Origin: Limnephilus marmoratus
Taxonomy: Eukaryota > Arthropoda > Insecta > Trichoptera > Limnephilidae
Direction: 5' to 3'
DNA: 64,000 bases
Assembly (NCBI GenBank): GCA_917880885.1
Contig: OU862910.1
Span: 51,203,285 to 51,267,284, forward strand
Position 1 is the first letter of the stretch, and each line of letters starts with the position of its first letter. Position numbers and translations under genes: made by a program. Below, piece by piece: positions 10,223-21,834 of the stretch. A model generated the notes under the pieces. It was not told the origin of the DNA. It saw nothing but the letters and a program-made list of their open reading frames with translations, and did no database searches.

Positions 10223-12401
10223 GTATTTATTTTTAAATAATATTTTCACCATTCAAGTTGATACCACTCCTTTGTGATTCATGAGATAAAAATATAAACA
10301 ATTAATAAACTATGGTAGGTACCTATACCTTATGAATTTTAAAAGATATATTATTATAATATAATATTAACAGACTACTAGATAATCTGTTCTTAGTATA
10401 AATGTATTTGTAGTGGAAAAATTAAATCAGTGATAATATTTATAAAGAAATGGATGATTCACGATTCAAACCACAGATCGCTTGAACGGGTAGATACTAG
10501 GTAGCTACTGCGTCTATAAATAATAAAATATTTATGATAGTGGCACAAAGACAAATAATATAAATGCACAAATTCTGAGCAGTTGGAAAGTTTATTTGGC
10601 AAATGATTTTCTCATGGATAATTTTTTGCAGGACCTGGGATACACCTCATTGATTGAAATAAATTTATCAAATAATTTAATATTTTGGATTGGTCTGCAC
10701 GCACTTGCTGATTTAGAAAACTTAGAAGTTCTGAATTTGAGTAACAACAGACTACAGGCGTTAGCGGTGGACTTGTTTTGGTACAACAAAAAACTCAAAT
10801 ATCTCAATCTTTCTGGAAACAAGTTCCTGGGATTCAGCAACAAACCATTTCTGTCTCACAACAACTTGGAGGTAAGTTGGTCTATGACCTACTTCGGGGT
10901 GTTGAGGTAATTAACAAATTGCAATTGGTGATGCCTCCTAAGTGACACTAAATAGTCTGGTAATTTGAGTAGGTAATGCTTATTGCCTAGGAACAAATGG
11001 TGAAATAATTGACTACCTTCATGAAGTAATAAAAAGTTAGTTAGGGGCCGTTCAAGTATTACGTAACGCACTTGGGGGGGGAGGGGGGGTCTTGTGAAAC
11101 GTTACTGTGTGTTACTGGGGGGGGGGGGGGGGGGTGGGTCGAACAACGCGTTACGTAACATGTTTTTCTTTATTTAGAAGAAAAAAACTAGGGAATTAAG
11201 ATCTGCCAAGTTGTCAATCCTTTTCGTTTTCGAAATCTCTTGTTTTATTTATTACCGCAAACGCGATTAAAACAAGAAAAAGGGTATTTAAGCGACTTTC
11301 CAGTACTTTGCACAACTTAATTGTGACTTTCAGGTAAAAGTCGTCACTTGGGCGTTACGTAACGTTTAGGGGGGGGGGGTGGGGTGATACGGAAAAACGT
11401 TACGGCGCGTTACATGGGGGGGGGGGGGGGGGGGGGGGTTAAAAATCTTCAAAAATTGCGTTACGTAATACTTGAACGCCCCCTTAACTACTTTACTAAA
11501 ATCAATAATGTTGTATGTAATTTTTTTTCAGGTTTTAAATTTGAGTAAATCACAAATATCTTTCCTTCCCGAATTGGTATTTAGCCAACTGCCAAAGTTA
11601 AAAAGCTTGGATTTGAGTAAAAATTCCATGATAGAACTGCAAATATCCGTCTTGAAACCTCTGACACATTTGAGTTTCCTTTCCTTGGCTGAAAACAGTT
11701 GGCATTGTAATGGAATGTTTAGCGATCTTCAAGTGTGGATTCTGCAGAAGAAGATGGAATATGTTACCCAATGCAAACTAAATGAAAAGCCAAAGATGTT
11801 TGAAAAAATAATATCTTTAGTCCCTACCGAAGAAAGCGACAGAAATGCAGACAAAGAAGTAAACGTTGAAACATCATGGAAAATCAAAAAGAAAGATCGT
11901 GATAATATTCCAAAAGATGACAAACCAATAACCAATACTTCCCCGTCATTTATTGAAAAATTCAATTCGAAATTCCCACCTATTTGGAGTTTGATAATTG
12001 GATTGATTGTGGGAGTTCTATTGGGGATGGTGGGGACTTACTGCTGGATGGCCGAGCTGTTGAAGTGCAGGAAGATTAGATGGAAAAGCAGGAGGCAGAT
12101 GAGGCGAGAGAGAGCCGTGGAACACATGGAAGATCACCCCCTTTGGACAACTAACATGAGGATCCCGGCCAATACAGAAACCCCCCCCACTGCACGCAGA
12201 GAGAGGCCTATTTCCAACGCTTTCTGCAGAAGCGAATCCTGGGAAGGTACCAGTTTCCGGACTGAACCCATTCCGCCGCCGAGGTACGCAAGCAGGACTC
12301 GATCAACCGGAGCTCCAGTGACAATTAGCGGTTCCGACTCTCCTCCTCCACCTTACAGGGAATACTTCCATGATAGAGTCATCAACTCTGTTCCAGAATA
12401 A
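9989..12401 (+). CDS. Leucine-rich-repeat single-pass membrane protein (gene-level entry)
   Basis: Exons 9989-10222, 10632-10871 and 11532-12401 join in phase 0 to give 447 residues. Order of parts: signal peptide (residues 1-23, WLYIVFLLASVQLVSS), an LRRNT-type cysteine cluster (CPKNCVCD), several LRRs (INLSNNLIFWIG, VLNLSNNRLQAL, YLNLSGNKFLGF, SLDLSKNSMIEL), and an LRRCT-like NSWHCNG...TQC. A charged spacer and a membrane span (WSLIIGLIVGVLLGMVGTYC) follow, then a basic, proline-rich tail of about 115 residues with a PPxY motif (PPPPY) near the end. The product is probably a cell-surface adhesion or signalling protein, with a tail that could recruit WW-domain partners. The ligand is unknown and I do not recognise an ortholog. 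An in-frame ATG at 9908 would add 27 residues, but the signal peptide argues for 9989. Confidence 0.85.
10632..10871 (+). CDS. LRR membrane protein exon 2
   Basis: 80 codons in phase 0 encoding three LRRs. The acceptor is TTTTTTGCAG and the donor GTAAGT. The leucine spacing LxxLxLSxNxL is clear. Confidence 0.88.
11044..11483. mobile_element. Harbinger-like MITE with long G runs
   Basis: Termini of the form GGGGCCGTTCAAGTATTACG are inverted at both ends, with a TTA duplication (11041-11043 and 11484-11486). The 440-bp interior carries repeated GTTACG/CGTAAC motifs and G runs of 18 (11117-11134) and 23 (11416-11438). It lies in intron 2 of the LRR gene. The TTA target suggests PIF/Harbinger mobilisation. 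Confidence 0.78.
11532..12401 (+). CDS. LRR membrane protein exon 3 (last LRRs, transmembrane segment, tail, stop)
   Basis: 289 codons plus TAA at 12399-12401. The acceptor is a long T run followed by CAG. The exon holds the last LRRs, the LRRCT-like cysteines, the transmembrane helix and the PPxY tail. Codon use becomes GC-richer over the tail. Confidence 0.88.
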   Translation, partial: VLNLSKSQISFLPELVFSQLPKLKSLDLSKNSMIELQISVLKPLTHLSFLSLAENSWHCNGMFSDLQVWILQKKMEYVTQCKLNEKPKMFEKIISLVPTEESDRNADKEVNVETSWKIKKKDRDNIPKDDKPITNTSPSFIEKFNSKFPPIWSLIIGLIVGVLLGMVGTYCWMAELLKCRKIRWKSRRQMRRERAVEHMEDHPLWTTNMRIPANTETPPTARRERPISNAFCRSESWEGTSFRTEPIPPPRYASRTRSTGAPVTISGSDSPPPPYREYFHDRVINSVPE

Positions 12402-12566
12402 TAAGTCTAACGATAGTCCTTTTAAATTTAGCAATGACTATACATATTTTTGATTTTATTGATCAGTTGACTGCATTAACCTCTCGTGCATTGTGAGAAT
12501 AACAGTCAAATAGTCAGATATGTCTGGATTGGGTTAACTTCAAATTCTGCTCCAAAGGGTTGTAGA

Positions 12567-12572
12567 AATAAA
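12567..12572 (+). terminator. Polyadenylation signal of the LRR gene
   Basis: AATAAA lies 166 nt after the stop codon, in a plausible 3' UTR position. It is the first canonical hexamer downstream. Confidence 0.55.
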
Positions 12573-12896
12573 AATATGTACTTACCTCATTTTGGCATTT
12601 TACTGAGGAATTAGTTAATTAATGCATTCCTTTATTATTTAAACCTTCTTATGGGTTTTTTTTCTAAGTTTACAGTCTTATAAAAAAACACAAAAATCAA
12701 ATAAACATTTTATTTTGCAGATAATTTCGAAAACATTATGAATAGTATTATTAAGTTAAATCTTAGATAAATAATTACATTCCCTTTTTTGGTATCATCG
12801 TAATATAATATATTATAACCACAAAACACTTGTAGATAAACATGCCAGTATGTGTTTAGACATGAAGTTGAGCTGAGAAAATAATATAGGTAAATA

Positions 12897-14224
12897 CGGT
12901 CGATTCCTCTTAGTTGGAACACAAACATTTTGTCCCAAATAAGCAAAGTTTAAGGCAAGGGTGGATAACCCGCGGCCTGGTGGATAACCTAATAAGTATG
13001 TTTGATTTCCATTTTTGTTATATCTTCTTAAAAATACAATATATTTCTTGTTTGCTTTGAATAATAAAAGAAATTTTGTTGTACGGCCTGTTAGGAAATC
13101 TCATTTCTAAAATCTGACCGGCTGCTGAAAAGTTGGCCACCCATCGGGGAAGCAAAAAAATTTACTCATTTAGTTTTTTTAATGCATGCACATTACATTT
13201 TTTTGAATTCTCTCGATGCTTTTAAACTCTATTAAATTTTTGAAAAAAATATTTTATTACAGAAAAAGTTAGTTCTAACTATAGGTACAATATCGTTGCC
13301 GGGCGTGTAATACCTTCAATGTGAAAAAAATCATTTTTACAGGAGAGTGAAAAAAACGCGTTTTTAAGCAGGAACATGAATGGAGACTTAATTTATTTTT
13401 ATTTATTGTGTTCAGTAATAATAATTGTTAATATAAATAGATATTATTTGGAGGTCCACCATTATTTTCCTGCTTCAAAATTGGATTTTTCTCTCTATGA
13501 TTTTCTTCATATTTTTTATTACTTATAACCCAATCCAGGAAAACGGGCAGTCCCTATCCTCACCCGCCCTTCTTAACTAAAATTCGTTTACTGAGATAAG
13601 TTTTGCATCAACTTCAAATTGGAATTTGTCCCAATTAAACGGAACCAGGAAGAATCAAAAAGAGGCGAGGAAAGCACAGAAGAAGGAAGACATAAAGAAG
13701 AAAAAACAATGCTCAATCAATTCCTTTACTGCCCATCCTAAATTCCAATATTGGCTTATTAGGTTGCCATGGATACCGATCGATTAAACTCCTACCTCCT
13801 TTCTAGAGAGACGTGTTCCAAGTCCTAAATCAGTGCCCCTCGGTGTACCGGTCTCACCGGAACAGGAATGCTCCTGGCTGGGGTAGTACAATCGTATCAT
13901 ATTAAACTGGATGGTATCCAAATAACCAAAGTAAATTAGTACATATTGGTTTCCGTTCTGTGGATTTTGTCCCAAATAACCGGCTGTCTTGATAAACCAG
14001 AGTACCAATTAAGCAGAATCGAAGTAAATTAGTATTGGTTTCTGTAAATTAGAGTTGGTTTCTGAAGTAAATTTGTATTTCAGCACCCTTGAGGTGATTT
14101 TTCACAAAAACGGCGCTATATAAATTTATTATTGCTTTCTTTAATTGGTTTCTGTTCCTTGGATTTTATCCCAAATCACCAGCTGTCCTGATAAACCAGT
14201 GAACCAATTAAGCGGAATCAACTG
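12897..14224. mobile_element. pogo/Tigger-like non-autonomous element
   Basis: Left end CGGTCGATTCCTCTTAGTTGG and right end complementary to CAGTTGATTCCGCTTAATTGG are inverted and flanked by TA (12895-12896 and 14225-14226). Internal sub-repeats containing TTTTGTCCCAAAT and ATAACCGG-like blocks recur near 12930, 13970 and 14160. No transposase frame is recognisable. A CR1-like 3' end is inserted near 14080. Confidence 0.65.
14075..14145 (+). repeat. Solo 3' end of the CR1-like non-LTR family
   Basis: The segment CCTTGAGGTGATTTTTCACA to GGCGCTATATAAAT is nearly identical to the 3' end of the long element at 47777-47818. It is an extreme 5' truncation inside the pogo-like element at 12897-14224. 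Confidence 0.8.
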
Positions 14225-14771
14225 TATTGACTTAAATGACGAAGGAGTATGACCATTTTTTTATAGATCAGATAATTTCCGAATATTTATTCATCCATTT
14301 ATGTACACATAAATTTAATATCAGAATTTATAAGTATGCGTTGGTAAATACATGCAATATGAAAAGGTTATTGATAAGGAGTTTGTAGCTGAAACTGATA
14401 AGATGTTTTCAGTTATCTTTCTAAACCTTTATCTTTGATTAAGGATTCACTAGCATTCATTCTGTGATAAAATAAAAATGCTGCATCAATAACAAACACA
14501 TTGCTGTCAACTATTATTCAATAAATATAAACATCAGGTTTGCCATGTTTATGATGTTCATTGGTAGTGCAGTTTTCTATCTGGGTATTGGTCGATCGAT
14601 AATGTCGGAAACTTGTTATCATTCCGAGCAAGACTGCAGACTGCCAACAAACAAACAACAGTTCACAAAGACTAAAGGGCCAGTTGTTTCACAGAAATTC
14701 AAATGCAACATCTTCGTCAAATGAACATTCAGCGCCATTTGTTTTTTGAAAATTGAAAGGTCCCCGTTAAA

Positions 14772-15113
14772 TGCTTTTTTACATGAGCTCCACACAGGAG
14801 GCCCTGAGGAAAATTATTTCCCTCAGGGCCCATGTCATCTTTGGGGATGCTGTGTGGAGGGTTTTTTAAGGAAAGGAAGGAGAGGAGAGTTCTGGGAAGG
14901 AAAAGGGTTTAAGGGGTGGGTAGGAATCTGGGGTTCAATGTGTCCTAGTCATCCGCCTCCAAGACCTACACAAACCTCACCCCATGAATCCGGGCACCCC
15001 TGCTAAATCACCAAACATAGCGAACCACTTGGGGTGACCTGTGGCAGAGATGTTGGTTATCCAATTAAGGTTCCCGGTGCGGCGGTACCCATACTCGCCT
15101 CCCAAATTGAGTA
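14772..15113 (+). repeat. SINE-like repeat family 2
   Basis: The repeat starts ACATGAGCTCCACACAGGAG and contains a short hairpin (GGCCCTGAGG to CCTCAGGGCC). It continues through GATGCTGTGTGGAGGG, a purine-rich stretch and a closing CGGCGGTACCC block. Copies lie at 19975, 36105, 50375 and, reversed, 54060. The apparent ORF across it is not a gene. Confidence 0.75.
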
Positions 15114-15478
15114 ATGCCCATTTCGGCTTTGTATCCAATTGTAATAAGCTGAAAAGCCAATATGATCATAATTAGTTCAAAAGATTAAACGGATTTGGAT
15201 CGGCATTTAATGGGGACCTTTCAACTGTCCCCAACCCTTTCTAAGTGTTCTTAATTTATTCAACATGAACGATTTGTACATTAGCGATCTGCAGTCGTGT
15301 TCGGGAATGGTCATAGGTCTAAGAAAGGTATTGAAGTAACTGTAAGAAAAGGATTGCTAGGAGAGAAAAGCAATTATTATTCAGAAGTGGAATGGCATAT
15401 TTCGGGAGTTTAAAGTTGTAAACCCATTAAAAGTAAGAAATAGTACACAAACATACTTATATGATCAATATGTATATA

Positions 15479-15720
15479 TGAGGCGCTCAGCGGAAGAGTC
15501 GTCCAACCCACAAAAATTCGTAATCAGTGAAAACTCATTTGTTATATATTTTTGTGATATCTATGAAGCCACAGTGGCCCAATTATAGTTTTCATCATTT
15601 CAAAGATCCATTGAAATCAGTAAAAACTAAAATTGGGCCACTGTGACATCATAGATATGACAAAAATGTATAAAAATTCGCCGATGTGGTTTGGGTCACT
15701 CTTCTGCTGAGCGCCTCGCA
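15479..15720. mobile_element. Palindromic TA-target MITE
   Basis: Inverted termini of the form TGCGAGGCGCTCAGC followed by AGAAGAGT, flanked by TA on both sides (15477-15478 and 15721-15722). The arms are complementary over most of the 242 bp (ACAGTGGCCCAATT against AATTGGGCCACTGT). A mariner-type non-autonomous element is the likeliest class. Confidence 0.75.
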
Positions 15721-16097
15721 TATCAATGCGTATACACTTTTCCCCATTGTGCCATTATTAGTTGTACACGCAATTTAGATGATACACAATATTATGACAG
15801 GTTTTAATTCATGTTTATTCCGTATCTTTTTTCAATTTTAGAGTTCAACACAAAAAGAATAAAATTAATTATGTGGATAAATAAAACACAAATATCATAC
15901 ACATTGATTTAATTTTAATATAAAACATTCATCAATTATTATTAAAATATATAAATTTGTTTATATGTTTTATAAGGATATTAATTTATGTTTATAAACA
16001 GGACTCTAAAACAGAGTTATGTCAATATTGAGAATTTACTGTTATAATTCACATTTTTCATTTACGATTCTGCACTTCCAATTTATGATGACATGTC

Positions 16098-17075
16098 GGG
16101 TGAAATGCAGATCCCGCCAATGTGGGGGATTTTAATAAAAATGCACTTTCTAGATGAGTAAAGTGTGGAAAAATTGAATAAAAAAGAAATTAAGGCGCGC
16201 TTGGCAAAATTGAGGGAGATACAGCCGTTTAAAGAATGAATAAAATGACACTTCGTGAACTTATACTACGCCATTTTGTTACTATTCTGTTGGTATCTCA
16301 GACTTGCTTTAAACGAAGGTTGATACGATTGTAGCTAACTTCGTGTGATATACACGTAATTATGAAAAACAGAATTAATAATGGTCACAAACCATGTTAC
16401 ACAAACCTGGCGTAGCCGCTAAATTAGTTGAAAACTGGGATGTTTTTCTTGCGTTGACGCGAGTAGGCGTTATAAAGGGGAACAAACCATGTTACATAAA
16501 CCATGTTACACAAACCTAGCGTAGCCGCTAAACTATTTGAAAACTGGGATGTTTTTCTTGCGTTGACGCGAGTAGGCGTTATAAAGGGGAACAAACCATG
16601 TTACATAAACCATGTTACACAAACCTAGCGTAGCCGCTAAACTATTTGAAAACTGGGATGTTTTTCTTGCGTTGACGCGAGTAGGCGTTATAAAGGGGCA
16701 CAAACCATGTTACACAAACCATGTTTAGCATAGTCTTAGGTTAGGTTACTTTAATTTGGAAGGTGATAAACAGTTTAAAAAATCGTTGAAAAAAAGTCTG
16801 CTAGAAAAATTTCATAATTACGCATCTAATGAAGTCGGCTACAATCGTATCAACCTTCGTTAATAGCAAGTCTGAGATACCAACATAATAGTAACAAAAT
16901 GGCGTAGTGTAAGTTCACGAAGTGTCATTTTATTCATTCTTTAAACGGTTGTATCTCCCTCAATTTTGCCAAGCGCGCTTTAATTTATTTTTTATTCAAC
17001 TTTTCCACACTTTTCTCATCTAGAAAGTGCATTTTTATTAAAATCCCCCACATTGGCGGGATCTGCATTCCTCCC
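16098..17075. mobile_element. Foldback element, 8-bp TSD (copy 2)
   Basis: 978 bp. The inverted ends begin GGGTGAAATGCAGATCCCGC and GGGAGGAATGCAGATCCCGC (read inward) and are flanked by a perfect duplication GACATGTC (16090-16097 and 17076-17083). The arms run about 280-330 bp. The centre is a tandem array of a 109-bp unit. There is no coding capacity. The 8-bp TSD with GGG-starting ends fits a hAT, P or Merlin-like transposase, and I cannot choose between them. Confidence 0.88.
16386..16740 (+). repeat. 109-bp tandem array inside foldback element
   Basis: About three and a half units. Corresponding bases at 16481, 16590 and 16699 are exactly 109 apart and the units are nearly identical. The first unit lacks a 14-bp CATGTTACATAAAC segment. 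A shorter version of the array lies at 42300-42540. Confidence 0.85.
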
Positions 17076-17083
17076 GACATGTC

Positions 17084-19974
17084 AAAACTAGTAAATGATT
17101 TATCAATGATTTATGTTTCTGTTGGAACAATTCTAGTCATAATGGAAAATGCACGCAAGATGATAATGTTAGCTACATTGTAATTGAAGCTTATTGAATT
17201 CCAAGAATCGCACCAAATGAACTGTATCAATTCAAAAGAAGTGACAAATCGCTACGTTTCAGAAGAATGAAAACAGCAAAGTGTTAATATTGAAATTATG
17301 CACATTATTTGATTACACATAATTACAATCTCCTAAAAACAAGGGATTTATCACTTAACCCCTCAGGTCTCTGCGTAATCTGTCAAGTCAGAAAATTTCT
17401 GCTTTGCATAAAATCCAAAAAATCCAAAAAAAAAACCATGCTTTTAAATGTTATTATAAGAAATAAACATATAATTTTTGAAAAATTGAATTTTAAATGC
17501 AAAGCAAAACTTTTAAAATGGCTCACCTTATTTTTTTTCTAACCAAAGTAAGTGATAACGAAAAAAAGGAAAATATACACATATTTTATTAAATAAATTG
17601 TTATAAACGTTATTGTCACCTCACTTTTTTGTTGTGTCATAAAAAATAATTAATAAAAAATTCACAAATAAAAGTTTCATAAATTTTTTTCAAATGCAGT
17701 CAAAAATTTAATTTCTTAGAGGTGCACATTTTAATTTTTCTGTGATTTTTCTAACATTGATTAGATTATATTTCTCACCATGACAGGAAGGGAGATATAA
17801 CGATTTCTATGAGACCTATGCGAGTTGTTCCCAAAAGCAAACAAATTAGCCTGATTTTCCTTTTTGATTTGATTAGGGACAGTGAATATGAAGTATTTAT
17901 AATATTTAATTCCAATGTTACGTGCATTCACCATGTTGCTCTACTTGAACCGAGAATGCAGTGAAAAGGTTAATGGCAAATTTTGCATTAATAACATAAA
18001 TCTAGTCACCCTTATGAAAGCATTTTATAAAACCACAAAGCAACTAAGTTTAAAAGGAAAACCATCCTCATACAAGGGAAAAATTGAATATGTAATAATA
18101 TAATACAAATATAAACATTTTTATAAGACAAATAATATAATAAATATCGATGGTTCAGCTGATTAGTCAGACATCTCTGAAAAATCAAAATTAGAGTTGA
18201 GTATACAGTTATATGTAAAAGTGTACCCACTATCTGGTACATTACTCAGATTACTCATAAAAGCTACTGAATCAATTATAATGCAGAAAACTTGTAATGA
18301 ATTAAAACAAAATGTCGATGTTTTCTGGGTTACTAGTAGGATATTTCAAAACATACTAATTATGCCTCCTTGTGTTATTTTATAACGTATTTAATATGTA
18401 AGCACAAGTGTAAATAATATTTGATTTATGATGAGCATTCAAATATTGCTTTCCTTATCATCCTCAAAACTTTGTATTTGGAGATGTCTGACTAATCAAA
18501 TGGACTGATAGATATCAACTATTTTCGTAAATTGATCATCTAGGTATGTCACATGTGTGCACCTACCAACAAGCAAATGGAAGATTGTACTGAATTAGAT
18601 TTTACAGTAGGTAAGCCAATATTTTAAGTTCATGACTTATTTCTTTAATTCGTAGTATGTATTTATTAGTTAGCACGTCCCATTTCATGAAATTGATCTC
18701 AATAAACCCAGTAAAGCTGCATTCAGACAGAGCGCTGGTGTAAAAGAGCTTTGCCAATGACTTTGTTGCCTATAGAGGCTTAAAAATGCTTTGAGTGTGT
18801 TTTTACTCCCAATCAAAAATTTTAACTACGTATGTTAATTTACATTGAGAACCAACGTAATAAAACGATTGCAATTTTTGCATTAAATGTTTGTTGTAAT
18901 AGGTAATTTTCGACTCTCATCTTTTAAAAGACATTTTACAGAATGCTGTTTTTTTAAACACATTTTCTGTCATGTATATTTCTAACATGTATATTATACG
19001 CTAAAGCGTAAAATAAAAGCAAATCAACAAAGATTACAAGAAGATTTACAACGAAATTCTTATCAAACGTAATACAAACTGTATTTATTTAAAAAATTGG
19101 CACACAAGAAAACTTCAATTTATTTTACCATCCTCCTTGTTTGTATATTTATCCAAATATAATGTAAACATATTATGTATTATAACATTTTGTGAACTTA
19201 ACAATAAATATATAATAATCCTGTAAATATTGACAACATTAATTTATATATACAATGTTTATCAAGATTTAATAAAGAATAAATATCACATATTTTTATT
19301 TTTTTTACTAGACTAGTTCATGTTAAAATTCCGTATGAATGTTTCATAATAATATATCAATTTATTTATAGCAAAACTATTACAGCGACGAAATGTCGTC
19401 TGAAATGCAAAGCATGTCAAATGAGAGATTTTCCTTGTTGTGGATTGCATACAATCTCTGCAATATGTTCAGTGAGTTCTCGTAATTATTTCATCATCTG
19501 ATTAGTGACACTTTTCCAATTAATCAGAAGAAAAAAATTAATAATCAGTATCGATGGTGGAAAGCCAAGATATCGAAATATAAAAGATGTGCCATCTGCA
19601 GTTTTTACTGAGTGCGACTGTGTTTCCTGGCGTCGCTGATATTGCTGACCAATACTACCGTACACCTTCAAAAAATCAACTAAATGAACGAATTCTTTCC
19701 GTATTCAAACAATGCCCATTAGGTAGTAGTCCGCTGACGGTCGGGAGTCTATCATAGCATATCTCTTGTATTTCAATATCTTTGGTGGAAAGGAAGAATG
19801 GCTATGGCATATAGCTCAATGATAGATGTCATCTCATTTTTTTTTCAGTTAAATGGATATTTCAAGTCTTTAGCAGCTCATAATGAAAACGATGTATGTA
19901 ATGTATTACTTATTTTGTAATTTTACGTTATCCTTATATTGTCATTAAAATAAAAAAAAATGGAAAAAAAAACA
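17084..19974. other. Intergenic, no gene; one dispersed-repeat block
   Basis: No coding signal is supported. The segment 17335-17880 starts ACCCCTCAGGTCTCTGCG and ends near AGCAAACAAATTAGCC. It resembles the TTAA-element family seen at 29997 and 60205 (shared GTCACCTCACTTTTTTG and GATAACGAAAA motifs). The rest is AT-rich with no identified features. Confidence 0.5.
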
Positions 19975-20375
19975 TCAGGGCTTATGTCATCTTTGAAGAT
20001 GCTGTGTGGAGGGTCTTTTTAGGGAAAGTAAGGATAGAAAGTTCTGGGAAGGAAAAGGGTACGAGGGGTGGGTGGGAATCTGGGGGCCAGAGTGACATAT
20101 GTATGAATCTATCCGTCCCACTGCAGTGCAAGGCGATGGGTCGAAAGAGTACAGCTGGAGAGTTCAAAAGATCTCCCTCAAACAGTCTCTCCCGATCCGG
20201 CCTGCCACGTAGTAGGCGGACAAATACATTCGGCACAAAGACCTAGACAATCCTCATCTGATAAACCCGGGGACCCCTGCTAAGTCACCAAACGTAGCAA
20301 ACCACCCCAGGTGACATACGGCAAGGGTGTTGGTTATACAATAAATGGTTCGCGGTACCCACACCCACCTCCAAA
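19975..20375 (+). repeat. SINE-like repeat family 2, second copy
   Basis: This shares CAGGGCTTATGTCATCTTTG, GATGCTGTGTGGAGGG and the AGTCACCAAACGTAGCAAAC segments with 14772-15113. The hairpin half at the 5' end is missing. It ends against the Harbinger element at 20416. Confidence 0.65.
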
Positions 20376-20415
20376 TTAAATATGTATACTAAAAAAACCA
20401 TAATTTACAGCTTTA

Positions 20416-21156
20416 AGGCCTATCCGCACACAACAGTGGCGACACGTGCCGATCAGTAACGTATCCATCAGTGTCAATGAAAAATGATATTGTGGCATAC
20501 ATTTTGTACGACGCTATCCGTACTCGTCAGTGACAGTGACGTTCAGTGATGTCAGTGCTGCGCCGACGCTCGCCGTGATCCGGCGTGAATTTCTAGCGGA
20601 CAATATTTTGCCTGACACGGTCGCAGTGCTTCAAGAAGGATGACGAAAAGTTGATCGAATTGGTCCGTGTATATCATGAAATTTATGACCTTTCACATAG
20701 AAAATACATGGACATTAATTTTAAAGCAAACATAAGGAACAATATTGGGCGTAAAAAGAGATAAATTATAATAATTTAATATTTTTTTATTATAATTAAA
20801 TAATTTAATTATAAATTATAATTATAATAATTTTTGTTTAGATAAAAGTATTTCGAAACAATGTTTTGACATCCTGAAATACCTAAAAAACTTTGATTCA
20901 TCATCTATCAGATGTTTATATAAGGTGGCGAACTCTCCTTCTTCTTCTCTTTTCCTCCACGCATTATGAACCCAATGCCTTCTTCTCACATAAATTTCTT
21001 CGTCTTCATCTAATATTAAAGCAATCGTGATCTTGAATATTGAGGAATACTGCGCGCATCGTCGTGTCGGTACTGACATGTATGAATAGCACGTCACGGT
21101 ACTGTACGGTACGGAACTGTCGGTCGGAGCCGGCAGTGTTGTGTGCGGATAGGCCT
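20416..21156. mobile_element. PIF/Harbinger deletion derivative
   Basis: Perfect inverted ends AGGCCTATCCGCACACAAC flanked by TTA (20413-20415 and 21157-21159). The 741-bp element retains part of a transposase on the minus strand. It is too short for a complete transposase plus the second protein, so it is non-autonomous. Confidence 0.88.
20822..21050 (-). pseudogene. Harbinger transposase N-terminal fragment
   Basis: The frame includes RRRHWVHNAWRKREEEGEF followed by DDESKFFRYFRMSKHCFEIL. This is the typical region ahead of the DDE nuclease in PIF/Harbinger (HARBI1-like) transposases. The catalytic domain is absent. Upstream codons in the same frame come from the element's terminal region and are probably not native. 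Confidence 0.8.
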
Positions 21157-21834
21157 TTAAAGTTAAGATTACTTGCGCCAATTTACGCAGAAGAAAATGA
21201 AAAAAAGAGATTACCAATAGAATTCAACAATTTATTTTAACAGTCATCACTCAATCTTTTAACCGCATTTCAATGTACATAAATAGAAAAACAAATGTGC
21301 AGTACATTATCTTTTATAACAAACACATACATGTATGCGCATTGATATGCAGATTATTCACATTATGCATATTATTATTTAAAATACATGCAGATACTGC
21401 TGGCGCAACAATATTATCATTTCTGTTTTGTGGTTAGCAAATCATCTGTTTATATGTGATTAAAAATATGAATACAAGATAGAATTCAGCTTACTTTTAG
21501 ATGTTTAAATAATAAATATAACATCATAAAAATATGTAACCCATTTGTCAACTAATTTTAAATCTATGTGACAAACTAAATGGAATGATTGAGATTAAAT
21601 AAAATTTGAATGAACACTTAAGATTAATTACAAATTTATTAACTGTATGATAATATTCAGTTTAGCGTAATACGAGGGCTATTCAGAAACTAGGGAACGT
21701 TTCCGTCTGACGCCGCTAGGCGCGCGGCGATCACGTATGTTTTGGTGTGCGCGTGCTCGTAGCTTCAGTCGGCATCCAGCTGTCAGAACGAGAACGTCTC
21801 CGCGCTGCCCGTTTTCCCAATATTCCAATTTAAA

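Noticed and set aside
14746..15006. 86-codon open frame with many Gly/Pro
   Set aside because: It coincides with SINE-like family 2, which recurs at four other places; not a gene.
16386..16740. CRISPR-like array
   Set aside because: The 109-bp units are contiguous without unique spacers and lie inside a eukaryotic foldback element.
20822..21217. 131-codon frame as an intact host gene
   Set aside because: It lies inside a Harbinger element with perfect ends and a TTA duplication, and encodes only part of a transposase.
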